From Marivita sp. (GTDB lineage: Bacteria > Pseudomonadota > Alphaproteobacteria > Rhodobacterales > Rhodobacteraceae): a DNA stretch of 42,122 bases. Position numbers and translations under genes: made by a program. The notes under the pieces are model-generated. The model did not search any database. It had not been told where the DNA came from and saw only the letters and a program-made list of their open reading frames with translations. Shown piece after piece: positions 32,814 to 41,177 of the stretch. The stretch is taken from contig NZ_JALEGT010000001.1 of NCBI RefSeq assembly GCF_022763305.1, forward strand, positions 1-42,122. Reading direction: 5' to 3'. The stretch's first letter is position 1. Each line of letters opens with the position of its first letter.

Positions 32814-33617
32814 TTATCCCGCCAGCGCGGCGCGCAGCATCGGGTAGCGGGTCAGTTGGTGGCCGATATGAGCGGCTGCCTCGCGCAGCGCGGGCAACCT
32901 TTCGGCAACAAGTTGATCCGGGGTGACGAGCCCGGTGTAGCCGGACGTGTTCAAGGCTGCGACGGTCTGACCGTCCGCATCGCGCACGGGGACAGCCAGA
33001 GCGGTGATGCCATAGTCGAGTTGATCGACGGTGGTGGCATAGCCCTCGCGCCGGGCGACCATGATTTCCGCGCGCAGGGCTTTTGTGTTGGTGCAGGTCT
33101 TGGAGGTGAGTTTGACCATCTCGACCTGCGCCAGATAGCGATCCAGCGCATCGTCGGTCTGCCCGGCAAGAAGCACGCGCCCCATCGACGTGGCATAGGC
33201 CGGATAGCGCGCACCTGCCACAGCGGCCGCTCGGCGCGCGCGCTGTACGGACACATGCGCAACGTAGATCACGTCCTCTCCATCAAGCGCACCGACCGAG
33301 GAGGCATCGCCAAACTGGTCTACGATTGCTCGCAGGTCTTCGCGCAGGATTTCGTCAATCTGCGCTGTCACGTAGAACGCCGATCCCAGGGCCATCAGCT
33401 TTGGCCGCAGGTGAAAGCGCTTGTCCCGGCGCCCGACATATCCCAGCGATTCGAGCGTCATCAAAGAGCGTCGCGCTGCGGCCGGCGACAGCGAGACGCG
33501 GCGTGCCACCTCGGACAACGTCATTTCAGGATTGGAGGCATCGAAGGATTCGAGAATCGCGATGCCTTTGGCCAATGCCTCTACGAACTCTGCCGGTTTG
33601 TCGTCAGCGACGCTCAC
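32814..33617 (-). CDS. IclR family transcriptional regulator
   Basis: A 267-residue regulator with an N-terminal winged helix-turn-helix (MTLSEVARRVSLSPAAARRS at about residues 31-50) and a C-terminal IclR effector domain (LREDLRAIVDQFGDASSVGA ... INTSGYTG-like end at ALNTSGYTGLVTPDQLV). It belongs to the PcaR/PobR-like branch that controls aromatic degradation. The start is GTG at 33617, 5 nt from the stop of the dioxygenase gene, so it is in the left operon and may act on its own promoter through the palindrome at 34582-34598. Confidence 0.9.
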   Translation of the reverse strand: MSVADDKPAEFVEALAKGIAILESFDASNPEMTLSEVARRVSLSPAAARRSLMTLESLGYVGRRDKRFHLRPKLMALGSAFYVTAQIDEILREDLRAIVDQFGDASSVGALDGEDVIYVAHVSVQRARRAAAVAGARYPAYATSMGRVLLAGQTDDALDRYLAQVEMVKLTSKTCTNTKALRAEIMVARREGYATTVDQLDYGITALAVPVRDADGQTVAALNTSGYTGLVTPDQLVAERLPALREAAAHIGHQLTRYPMLRAALAG

Positions 33618-33622
33618 TTGTT

Positions 33623-34486
33623 TCAGCCTTCCGGAGCCAGAACGAAGTCGAATTCGCAGACGGCATCAGGTGTCTTGGTGAGCGTGTAACCCAGATCATC
33701 GATATTCTTTGCGGGCTTCATTTTGGCGATGAGCGACTTGCGCACTCCGAACACCGCGTCGTTGTCGAGATATTCCATGTTCTCGAAGAACACTTCGGTG
33801 GTGATCGAACTCATGCCCGGAGACCGCACCATGTAGTGCAGGTGGGCGGGGCGCCACGCATGGCGATTGCCGGCGCGCAGAAGTCGCCCAACCGGGCCAT
33901 CATAGGGGACGGTATAGGGCTTGGGCAGGACCGTGGTGTAGTAGTAGCGCCCGTTTTCATCAGCCTCGAAAACGCCGCGCAGGTCCATCTTGTCCTGCCC
34001 CTGTTCCTGCTCCTGGATGGGATAAGTGCCTGCGGCATCGGCCTGCCACGTGTCGACGATGGCACCGGGCAGAGGGTTGTGGAGCGAGTCGGTGACCTTG
34101 CCATGAACGAGCACGCACACCCCGTCGCGACCATCGGACAGGTCCGCGCCAAGCGCCTTGCGCGGTGCATTGTCGAGGTAGAAGGGGCCAAGGTTCGAGC
34201 CTTCGGTTGCTCCGCCGCGCGTGTTGATCATATCGACCAGCGCAGACCAGCCGATCACATCCGAAAGCAAAATGAATTCATGACGTTCCGGCGTGGAAAT
34301 CTGCCCGCAATCATAGAGAAACATGAGGACTTCCATCCATTCCTCATGCGTGACCTGGTTTTCGCGGGTGTAGTCATGCACGTGCTCGATGAAACTGTGC
34401 AAGAGCTGCTCGAAGCGGCTGCCTTCTTCGGTCTTGAAAGTTTTTTTCACAGCTTCGGTGATCGTGAACTCGTTGATATCGCGCAT
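33623..34486 (-). CDS. Intradiol ring-cleavage dioxygenase (hydroxyquinol/catechol 1,2-dioxygenase type)
   Basis: A 287-residue non-haem Fe(III) dioxygenase. Residues 20-90 are the N-terminal linker/dimerisation domain of catechol-type enzymes and the beta-sandwich follows. The iron ligands are Y155 (in VDTWQADAAGTYP), Y191 (in LPKPYTVPYDGPVG), H215 and H217 (in RPAHLHYMV). The PYTVPYDGPVG pattern is closest to hydroxyquinol 1,2-dioxygenases, which give maleylacetate. No maleylacetate reductase is in view, so the ring substrate may differ. GGGGAGGAG precedes the ATG. It is the first gene of the left arm and is divergent from the citryl-CoA-lyase-like gene. Confidence 0.92.
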   Translation of the reverse strand: MRDINEFTITEAVKKTFKTEEGSRFEQLLHSFIEHVHDYTRENQVTHEEWMEVLMFLYDCGQISTPERHEFILLSDVIGWSALVDMINTRGGATEGSNLGPFYLDNAPRKALGADLSDGRDGVCVLVHGKVTDSLHNPLPGAIVDTWQADAAGTYPIQEQEQGQDKMDLRGVFEADENGRYYYTTVLPKPYTVPYDGPVGRLLRAGNRHAWRPAHLHYMVRSPGMSSITTEVFFENMEYLDNDAVFGVRKSLIAKMKPAKNIDDLGYTLTKTPDAVCEFDFVLAPEG

Positions 34487-34535
34487 GATTTCTCCTCCCC
34501 GTGTGGCTGACGCAGCGCGCCAGCGACATAATTGC

Positions 34536-34572
34536 TTGACCCGAACCTAGGGCCGCTCATATTTTTCGACAA
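34536..34572. promoter_or_regulatory. Overlapping divergent promoters of the catabolic island
   Basis: Rightward: TTGACC (34536-34541), 18 bp, TATTTT (34560-34565). Leftward, read on the minus strand: TTGTCG (34572-34567), 17 bp, TAGGTT (34549-34544). The two promoters share the same 37 bp, so RNA polymerase binding to one would exclude the other. This is pattern-based inference. Confidence 0.45.
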
Positions 34573-34581
34573 GAGAAAAAA

Positions 34582-34598
34582 TTTTCGCAATGCGAAAA
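34582..34598. promoter_or_regulatory. IclR-type operator palindrome
   Basis: TTTTCGCA-A-TGCGAAAA: 8-bp arms, perfectly inverted around one base, in the divergent gap at 34487-34611. The form matches the TTCGCAATGCGAA-like sites bound by IclR regulators. An imperfect second copy (TTTTTC...GAAAAA) lies at 34562-34580. The main site is just downstream of the rightward promoter, fitting repression there, and upstream of the leftward one. Confidence 0.65.
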
Positions 34599-34611
34599 GG
34601 AGCATATACAC

Positions 34612-35424
34612 ATGCGCATCGGCAAGCAGAACCAAGCCTTCACCGCAATTGCCACATCGGACTCGGAAACGATTACCGTGCGTGGTCTGGATCTGTGTGA
34701 CGACCTGATCGGTAAGATCAATTTCACCGATTATTTCTGGCTTCTGGTGCTTGGTGACAAGCCGACCGAAGCGCAGCGCGACATGATGGATGCTTGTCTG
34801 GTTGCGATTGCCGAACATGGATTGGTGCCCTCGGTGCAAGCCGCGCGGATGACATTGGCAGCGGGACCGGACGCGTGGCAGGGGGCCATGTCGGCGGGGC
34901 TGTTGGGTATGGGCAGCGTGGTTGCCGGGTCATCCGAAGCCGCCGGACGGTATCTTGCCGAGGTCATCGCCAAGGCTGAGGCTGATGGAACCGACATTGA
35001 GACGGCCGCGATTGCCAGCCTTCAGGACCATAAGATCAACAAGCGCAAGGTCGCGGGCCTTGGTCATCCGCAGCACTCGGGAGGGGATCCCCGCGCGGAT
35101 CGTCTGCTCGCCATAGCTGATGAGTTGGGGGTTTCCGGTAGGTATATCGAAACGCTGCGCATCCTCGGCAAACATGCCCCAGGCATCATCGAACGACCCT
35201 TGCCGATCAACGTATCGGGCGCGATTCCGGCTTGCATCCTTGATGCGGGTTGGCCGTTGGAAGCCATCAAGGCGGTGCCGCTATTGGCCCGCGCGGCTGG
35301 TCTGTCGGCGCATCTCTTCGAAGAGGCTCAGCGTTCCATCGGGTTCATCATGTCCCACAAGGCCGATGAGGCCATTGCCTATGACGGCAAGACTTCGTCC
35401 CGCAACACAAAAGCAGCGGAGTAA
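34612..35424 (+). CDS. Citryl-CoA lyase-like protein (short citrate synthase family)
   Basis: A 270-residue protein of the citrate synthase superfamily, much shorter than true citrate synthase (about 430). The conserved region GLGHPQHSGGDPRADRLL (H152, H155, D159, R161) corresponds to the large-domain active-site loop. Proteins of this size are annotated as citryl-CoA lyases, which split a citryl-type CoA ester into acetyl-CoA and an oxoacid. AAGGAG precedes the ATG, just behind the IclR-type operator. The next gene encodes a CoA-transferase 4 nt downstream, so I infer a pair: activate a dicarboxylic or tricarboxylic ring-cleavage product as its CoA thioester, then cleave it. Confidence 0.82.
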   Translation: MRIGKQNQAFTAIATSDSETITVRGLDLCDDLIGKINFTDYFWLLVLGDKPTEAQRDMMDACLVAIAEHGLVPSVQAARMTLAAGPDAWQGAMSAGLLGMGSVVAGSSEAAGRYLAEVIAKAEADGTDIETAAIASLQDHKINKRKVAGLGHPQHSGGDPRADRLLAIADELGVSGRYIETLRILGKHAPGIIERPLPINVSGAIPACILDAGWPLEAIKAVPLLARAAGLSAHLFEEAQRSIGFIMSHKADEAIAYDGKTSSRNTKAAE

Positions 35425-35428
35425 TCAA

Positions 35429-36574
35429 ATGGTCAAACCGCTCAAGAACATCCGCGTCATCGAATTGGGCACCTACATCACCGGGCCTGCTGCCGGCATG
35501 CATCTGGCCGATCTGGGCGCTGACGTGATCAAGGTTGAACGTCCGGGCACGGGTGACCCGTTCCGCGCGTTCAAGGGTGGTCTCTACAGCCCGCACTACC
35601 AGACCTACAATCGCAACAAACGGTCCATCGCTTTGGATACGAAAGACCCGGACGATCTGGCTGTCTTGCATGATCTGGTCGCAACAGCCGATGTGTTCAT
35701 CCAGAACTTCCGGCCCGGTGTGGCGGAAAAGCTGGGTGCGGGTGAGGACGATTTGCGCAAGATCAGGCCTGACCTCATTTATTGTGCCATTTCAGGTTTC
35801 GGAACATCCGGTCCATCGCGGGACCGCCCAGCTTATGATACCGTCGCGCAGGCGGCTTCGGGCTATCTGCGGCTGCTGACACCGCCAAGCAACCCACGCG
35901 TGATCGGTCCGGCGATCGCCGATGCGGTGACTGGACAATACGCAGCGATGGCCTGTCTGGCTGCGCTGTTGGAACGGTCGCAGACCGGAAAAGGCCGGCG
36001 CATCGACATTTCGATGCTGGAGGCGATGTGCCATTTCAACCTCGACAGTTTCACGCATTATTACTCGGTGAACGAGGTCATGGGGCCATTGTCGCGCCCG
36101 GTGGTGTCGCAATCCTACACGTTCGAATGCCGTGACGGAAAATGGATCGCGATCCATCTATCGTCGCCCACGAAGTTCTGGGAAGGATTGCTGGCGGCGA
36201 CCGGTCAGGAACAGTTGAAGGAAGACCCGCGGTTTGCCGAGCGGCTTGAACGGATCAAGTATCAGGACGATCTGATTGCGCATTTCACTCCGGTTTTCAG
36301 AACCAAGACCCGCGATGCCTGGTCCGATCTTTTGCTCGAACATGAAGTCCCGCACTCGCCCGCGTATGACAGCGACGAAGCGTTGGAGGATCCGCAGGCC
36401 CGCCATTTGGGTATCAAGGTCGAGGCACCATCATCGGAGCTGGGCACCTTCACCACCGTGCGCCCACCGTACAATTTCGACGGCGCACCAGAGACAGATG
36501 TTTCAGCGCCGCCGGTTCTTGACGAACATGGTGACGAAATTCGCGACGAGCTTGCTCGGAGGAAGGCAAGCTAG
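35429..36574 (+). CDS. Family III CoA-transferase (CaiB/BaiF type)
   Basis: A 381-residue CoA-transferase. The hallmarks are LKNIRVIELGTYITGPAAGMHLADLGADVIKVE at the N-terminus, NRNKRSIALD (61-70), the NFRPGV motif (93-98) and the catalytic aspartate D137 in RPAYDTVAQAASG. These enzymes move CoA between carboxylic acids through an aspartyl-CoA mixed anhydride. The start at 35429 is 4 nt after the stop of the lyase-like gene. It is likely to activate a carboxylic intermediate of the pathway, with succinyl-CoA or the lyase product as donor. Confidence 0.92.
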   Translation: MVKPLKNIRVIELGTYITGPAAGMHLADLGADVIKVERPGTGDPFRAFKGGLYSPHYQTYNRNKRSIALDTKDPDDLAVLHDLVATADVFIQNFRPGVAEKLGAGEDDLRKIRPDLIYCAISGFGTSGPSRDRPAYDTVAQAASGYLRLLTPPSNPRVIGPAIADAVTGQYAAMACLAALLERSQTGKGRRIDISMLEAMCHFNLDSFTHYYSVNEVMGPLSRPVVSQSYTFECRDGKWIAIHLSSPTKFWEGLLAATGQEQLKEDPRFAERLERIKYQDDLIAHFTPVFRTKTRDAWSDLLLEHEVPHSPAYDSDEALEDPQARHLGIKVEAPSSELGTFTTVRPPYNFDGAPETDVSAPPVLDEHGDEIRDELARRKAS

Positions 36575-36624
36575 TCGTTCAACAGCAAGGCGGAGCAAAG
36601 GCCGCATCCAAGGGGAGGAAGACC

Positions 36625-37674
36625 ATGACTTATCTGCGCGGTGCCGTTCTAGGCGCCCTGTTGGCGGTGCCGGTTTCGGCCCAAGAGACGATCAACCTGA
36701 CCGTTGCGTCCAGTCACCCGACCGTTGTGCCTTGGGTCGGCATGATCAAAAGCCATTTCATGGCCAAGACGGACGAAATCCTCGCGGAAAGCGGCAACTA
36801 CAAGATTGAATGGAACGAGGCTTTTGGCGGCCAGCTTTACAAGGCCAATGCCACACTCACCTCGGTCGAGGAAGGGATCACCGACATCGGTTGGGTCTTT
36901 TCGTTTCTTGAACAGGCCAAGCTGCCACTGAGCCAGGCCTCGTCCAACGCACCTTTTGCGACTTCGAACCCGGCGATCCAATTGCAGGTCCATCAGGAGC
37001 TTCTTGAGACCAACGAGGCCTTCCTGAATGAATGGGAACAGCACAACCTCAAAGTGCTCGGGTTGACGGGCACGGACCTCTACGATCTCTATCTGAAGGA
37101 GCCGCTGACTGGCATCGACGATATTGACGGGATGAAGATCTCGGCACCAGGGGTGCTGGGCACCTGGCTGCGCGGCACCGGTGCAAACGCTGTCGATGGC
37201 GCGCTGACCACCTATTATACCGACATCCAGACAGGCGTGTCCGACGGCGTTCTGACACTTGCGCTGGGTGCGCTGCCGATCAAGGTTTACGAGGTTGCCC
37301 CCTACATCAATCGCTTTGACGCAGGTGGTGCGTTTTCCGGTGCCGTGGCGATCAATCGCGACAGCTGGGATGGTCTGCCTGAAAAAGTGCAGAATGCCAT
37401 GATCGAAGCCGGCCGCTACTACACCGAAGAGCACGGCAAAGACCTTGTTGAGCGGCACGAAGCTGCCCTGAACAAGATGGTCGAGCTGGGTGCTACCATT
37501 GTCGACATGCCGGATGGTGAGTTGGTGAAGTGGGTCAACAAGATGCCTGATGTCGCAAATGACTGGGCTGCTCCGCTGGAAGAACGCGGCATTCCTGCAA
37601 AGGAATTCCTTGCTGCTTACATGGACGGTCTGCGCGCGCGGGGTGAAACACCCGCCCGCGATTGGGACAAGTAA
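36625..37674 (+). CDS. TRAP transporter substrate-binding protein (DctP type)
   Basis: A 349-residue periplasmic binding protein with a signal peptide (MTYLRGAVLGALLAVPVSA/QE). The TRAP-specific core has the patterns FGGQLYKANATLTSVEEGITDIG, the conserved block KISAPGVLGTWLRGTGANAV and TYYTDIQTGVSDGVLT. The arginine that usually binds the ligand carboxylate is expected in LRGTGAN. AAGGGGAGGAAG precedes the ATG. The two membrane subunits follow directly. The gene context suggests that it captures a carboxylated, possibly aromatic, compound that feeds this island. Confidence 0.92.
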   Translation: MTYLRGAVLGALLAVPVSAQETINLTVASSHPTVVPWVGMIKSHFMAKTDEILAESGNYKIEWNEAFGGQLYKANATLTSVEEGITDIGWVFSFLEQAKLPLSQASSNAPFATSNPAIQLQVHQELLETNEAFLNEWEQHNLKVLGLTGTDLYDLYLKEPLTGIDDIDGMKISAPGVLGTWLRGTGANAVDGALTTYYTDIQTGVSDGVLTLALGALPIKVYEVAPYINRFDAGGAFSGAVAINRDSWDGLPEKVQNAMIEAGRYYTEEHGKDLVERHEAALNKMVELGATIVDMPDGELVKWVNKMPDVANDWAAPLEERGIPAKEFLAAYMDGLRARGETPARDWDK

Positions 37675-37683
37675 GGCGCGGCT

Positions 37684-38241
37684 GTGGAGACGCTCACGAA
37701 CAATGGCACCTCCCCCGGTGGGGAGGTGCAGGAGACGGGTTTCGAACGTGCCTGGAGCCGACTGGTCGAAGGTTTCGCGGCTCTTGGCACGCTTCTGATC
37801 GGCGTTTTGATGTTGATCATCTGCGCCGATATCGTTGCGCGGAACATGGCGGGCGCCTCGCTTCCACTGGTCTCGGAGGGTGGCGCCTTGCTTGTTGTGA
37901 CGCTTGTCGCTCTGCAATTGGGGGCCACTGTGCGCGCAGGTCGTCTGGCCCGTACCGAGGTGTTCATCGTCCCCTTCGCAGAACGCAACCCCAAAGCCGG
38001 AGCGGTCCTGAACGGGATGTACGACCTTGTGGGCGCGGTTGTTCTGGGTCTTATTGCGTGGTCGTCCTTGCGGGTCGTGGGAAAGGATTTTGACGCCGCC
38101 GAATTTATCGGCGTGCCGGGTATCGCAACACTTCCGACTTGGCCGTTTCGGGTGTTGGTGCTTGCTGGCTTTGCGGTTGCCGCAATCGAATTCGCGTTCC
38201 GTGTCATGCGCGCCGTCCGGGCCGTAAGGGCTTCCTCATGA
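37684..38241 (+). CDS. TRAP transporter small permease (DctQ type)
   Basis: A 185-residue membrane protein with four hydrophobic segments and the DctQ pattern LLIGVLMLIICADIVARNMAG in the first helix. It starts with GTG at 37684, 9 nt after the binding-protein stop, and overlaps the large permease gene by 4 nt (ATGA). DctQ subunits hold the large subunit in the membrane and are needed for transport. Confidence 0.9.
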   Translation: METLTNNGTSPGGEVQETGFERAWSRLVEGFAALGTLLIGVLMLIICADIVARNMAGASLPLVSEGGALLVVTLVALQLGATVRAGRLARTEVFIVPFAERNPKAGAVLNGMYDLVGAVVLGLIAWSSLRVVGKDFDAAEFIGVPGIATLPTWPFRVLVLAGFAVAAIEFAFRVMRAVRAVRASS

Positions 38242-39548
38242 CTCCGTTCGACATCGGGCTGATCGCAATCCTGCTTCTGGTTGTGCTGATCCTGATCGGC
38301 ATGCCTATTGGCATCGGTATGCTGGCCGTGTCTTTCGGCGGTGTTGCTTTTATCCGCAGCGATACGGTTGCCGTGCGGATGATGACGCAAGTCGCCAATG
38401 ACAGCCTCGAGGAATACCTCTTTGCGGTCGTTCCGCTGTTTGTTCTCATGGGACTGCTTGTCACTGTCTCGGGCGTTGGCAAAGACACATTCGACGTATT
38501 TCAAAGACTGCTGCGCCGGGTGACAGCAGGGCTGGGTGTGGCAACCGTTTTTGCCAATGCGGTCTTTGCTGCGATCACCGGAATTTCGATCGCATCTGCC
38601 ACCGTCTTCAGCCGGATTGCGGTGCCCGAGATGCGCCGTCATGGCTACACCAATCGGTTTTCCACGGGAGTTGTCGCCGGGTCATCTGTGCTGGGCATGA
38701 TGATCCCGCCCTCGCTGCTGATGATCGTCTATGCCGTGCTGGCAGAACAATCCGTGGGGCGGATGTTTCTTGCAGGTGTCGGGCCGGGATTGTTGCTGGC
38801 TGTGGCCTTTACCCTGACGATCCTGCTGCTCGCGTGGACACGGCGCGACTTTGTTTTCGAGTCGAGCGACCACGCCAGTTATGACGACATTACCACCCTG
38901 CAGATTTTCGCCAAATCCATCCCTATCCTGTCGCTGATGATCCTTGTGCTTGGGGGACTTTACGGCGGGTTCCTCAACCCGACCGAGGCGGGCGCAGCCG
39001 GAGCCTTTGGTGCGTTGGTCATCGCCCTTTTGCGCAGGTCGCTGGACCGCAAGACCTTGTGGAGTCTCTTGGTCGAAACCGGGCAGATCACCGTATCCGT
39101 ACTCTTTCTGATCCTTGCAGCAACATTCTTCAGCCGGATGCTGGCGCTGTCAGGGGTGCCACGCGAACTTTCCGAATGGGTTCTGACCGGGAACATCGGT
39201 CCTTACGGATTTCTGCTGGCCTATGTCGTGCTGATCGTGGCGCTAGGCTGTCTTATCGACTCCATCTCGATCATGCTGATCGTTCTCCCGATTTCCCTGC
39301 CGATTGCGCAAGCCGCCGGGCTCGATCTGATCTGGTTCGGCGTGATCACAGTGATCTCGGTCGAGATCGGTCTGCTGACGCCACCCTTCGGTCTGTCGGT
39401 CTATACGATCAAGGCTGCGATGGACGATCCTGACCTCAAGGTGGGCGAGATATTCCGCGGCGCGGTTCCTTTTATCTTGGCGATGTTGGCTTCGCTTGTC
39501 GTCATCATCGCCTTTCCCTCAATCGCCACCTGGCTGGCCCGTTTGTGA
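38238..39548 (+). CDS. TRAP transporter large permease (DctM type)
   Basis: A 436-residue membrane protein with about 12 hydrophobic segments. It shows the family stretches LIGMPIGIGMLAVSFGG, FVLMGLLVTVSGVGKDTFD, ITGISIASATVFSRIAVPEM, GMMIPPSLLMIVYAV, LGGLYGGFLNPTEAGAAGAF and LLTPPFGLSVYTIK. It carries out sodium-driven uptake together with the DctP and DctQ proteins encoded just before. The ATG at 38238 overlaps the DctQ stop. A longer open frame upstream only reads the DctQ gene in another frame. Confidence 0.94.
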   Translation: MTPFDIGLIAILLLVVLILIGMPIGIGMLAVSFGGVAFIRSDTVAVRMMTQVANDSLEEYLFAVVPLFVLMGLLVTVSGVGKDTFDVFQRLLRRVTAGLGVATVFANAVFAAITGISIASATVFSRIAVPEMRRHGYTNRFSTGVVAGSSVLGMMIPPSLLMIVYAVLAEQSVGRMFLAGVGPGLLLAVAFTLTILLLAWTRRDFVFESSDHASYDDITTLQIFAKSIPILSLMILVLGGLYGGFLNPTEAGAAGAFGALVIALLRRSLDRKTLWSLLVETGQITVSVLFLILAATFFSRMLALSGVPRELSEWVLTGNIGPYGFLLAYVVLIVALGCLIDSISIMLIVLPISLPIAQAAGLDLIWFGVITVISVEIGLLTPPFGLSVYTIKAAMDDPDLKVGEIFRGAVPFILAMLASLVVIIAFPSIATWLARL

Positions 39549-39557
39549 AAGCACCTC

Positions 39558-40085
39558 ATGCCCAAAATCCTGATCATCCCCGGAAGTCTGCGTGCAGCGT
39601 CGTCAGCGCGTGCGACGGCACGTGCCATCGAGGCGCGATTCGTCGACAAAGCCGATTTTGACGTCGCTGACATCGGCGCGTTGCCGCATTACAATGCGGA
39701 CGTCCTCAATGATCCGGCCGTGGCGCGTTTCGTGGAGCAGGTTGGCGCGGCAGACGGGGTGCTGTTCGTAACACCGGAATACAACTATTCTATCCCCGGC
39801 GTTTTGAAGAACGCCATCGACTGGGCCTCGCGTCCGGCCTATGCGTCCGTCTTCAAGGACAAGCCATGCTTTATCGTGACTGTCTCTGGTGGTGTCACTG
39901 GCGGCGTCCGGGCGCAGGCTCATCTCAAATACGTGTTGAACGGCATGCTTGCGCGGACGCATCCCTGCAAAGAGGTGTTGGTTACTCAGGCCAATGACAA
40001 GCTGACAGAAGGCGTGTTGACGGACGAAGCTGTGCTGGGCTTCATCGACACGGAATTTACCCCCTTTATCGAAAGCCTCGCCTGA
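39558..40085 (+). CDS. NAD(P)H-dependent FMN reductase
   Basis: A 175-residue flavodoxin-fold protein. The FMN phosphate loop GSLRAASSARATARAI is at residues 9-24 and the second cofactor motif PEYNYSIPGVLKNAIDWASRP at about 74-94. Such enzymes reduce FMN or quinones. In catabolic clusters they often supply reduced flavin to a monooxygenase or reduce quinoid intermediates. No flavin-dependent monooxygenase gene lies in the window, so a quinone-reducing role is as likely. It is 9 nt behind the TRAP permease gene. Confidence 0.87.
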   Translation: MPKILIIPGSLRAASSARATARAIEARFVDKADFDVADIGALPHYNADVLNDPAVARFVEQVGAADGVLFVTPEYNYSIPGVLKNAIDWASRPAYASVFKDKPCFIVTVSGGVTGGVRAQAHLKYVLNGMLARTHPCKEVLVTQANDKLTEGVLTDEAVLGFIDTEFTPFIESLA

Positions 40086-40115
40086 GGCGCTTACAGAAAG
40101 ACAAGGCACTGACGT

Positions 40116-40961
40116 ATGCAACTGGTCACTTTTTCCCGCAACGATGGGACAATCTCCTACGGAACCCTCAACGGCGACAAAATCCGTGATGCCGGGCGCG
40201 TACTGCCTGAGTTTCCGGACCTGAAATCGGTTCTAGCCGCTGGTGCCGTGTCAAAACTCGAAGGTCTGGGGGACGAAATTGCGCTGTCGGACGTGATGCT
40301 GCTTCCGCCTGTGCATAATCCGGACAAGATCATCTGCGTCGGCTTGAACTACCTTCCGCACATCATAGAATCCGGCCGTCCGCACCCGGAGTACCCTTCG
40401 CTTTTCACCCGCTACCCAGAGAGCCTTGTCGGCCACGGCACCCCAATCGAACGCCCGCGGGCCAGCCGGGAATTCGATTATGAAGGCGAACTGGCTTTTG
40501 TGATCGGAAAAGCCGGGCGCCATATCGCATCAGAGGACGCATGGGATCACATCGCCGGTTACACCTGCGTGAACGAAGGCTCGATCCGTGACTACCAGAA
40601 CCACACCACGCAGTTCTGGCCGGGCAAGAGTTTTGAGCGATCCGGCTCGATGGGACCAGCGTTGGTGACCCCCGATGAGGTGGGCGACATCCGTGCACAA
40701 ACTCTGACGACGCGGGTCAACGGTCATGTCGAACAGCATGCGCCGATTTCGGACCTGGCCATCGGCATTCCCGACATCATTGCCTATGCCTCAACCGTCC
40801 TCACTCTGAAGCCGGGTGACGTGATCGTGACAGGGACGCCGGGCGGTGTTGGCCGCTACCGCAAACCGCAATTGTTCCTTGAGCCCGGCATGTCTGTCGA
40901 GGTCGAAATCACCGGCGTCGGGACGCTTGTCAACGCTGTGATTGACGAGCCTGCAACCTGA
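40116..40961 (+). CDS. Fumarylacetoacetate hydrolase family protein
   Basis: A 281-residue FAH-fold protein. The N-terminal cap domain is followed by the catalytic domain with KIICVGLNYLPHI, the metal ligands in EFDYEGELAFVIG (two glutamates), NEGSIRDYQNHTTQFWPGKSF and the C-terminal VIVTGTPGGVG. Members hydrolyse or decarboxylate C-C bonds of ring-cleavage products, hydrate such compounds, or open acylpyruvates. Here it closes the right arm of the island, which suggests a late C-C hydrolase or tautomerase step. No strong terminator was found in the 216-bp gap at 40962-41177. Confidence 0.9.
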   Translation: MQLVTFSRNDGTISYGTLNGDKIRDAGRVLPEFPDLKSVLAAGAVSKLEGLGDEIALSDVMLLPPVHNPDKIICVGLNYLPHIIESGRPHPEYPSLFTRYPESLVGHGTPIERPRASREFDYEGELAFVIGKAGRHIASEDAWDHIAGYTCVNEGSIRDYQNHTTQFWPGKSFERSGSMGPALVTPDEVGDIRAQTLTTRVNGHVEQHAPISDLAIGIPDIIAYASTVLTLKPGDVIVTGTPGGVGRYRKPQLFLEPGMSVEVEITGVGTLVNAVIDEPAT

Positions 40962-41177
40962 CGGCATCTCGTGACCGCCGTGGCTCTGCCCGGCTCCGGG
41001 TTTCTGTCTCATGTCCACTCCTTGGTGGTCACGATGTGCCAGAAACCCTCCCTTATCAAATCACCCTCGACTGACCCGTTTAAGCTGAGGTTGGACAGCT
41101 GGAATTTTCGCGGTGTGAGATTGGTGTGGAAACACCGGAGACTGCGATGGGTGCCGCCATTCGGACAGTTCAGGTCT

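Noticed and set aside
41123-41136. GGTGT-GGAA-ACACC hairpin between the FAH and GntR genes
   Set aside because: It has only a 5-bp stem, no U tract follows, and it lies 160 nt beyond the FAH stop. It is not convincing as a terminator.
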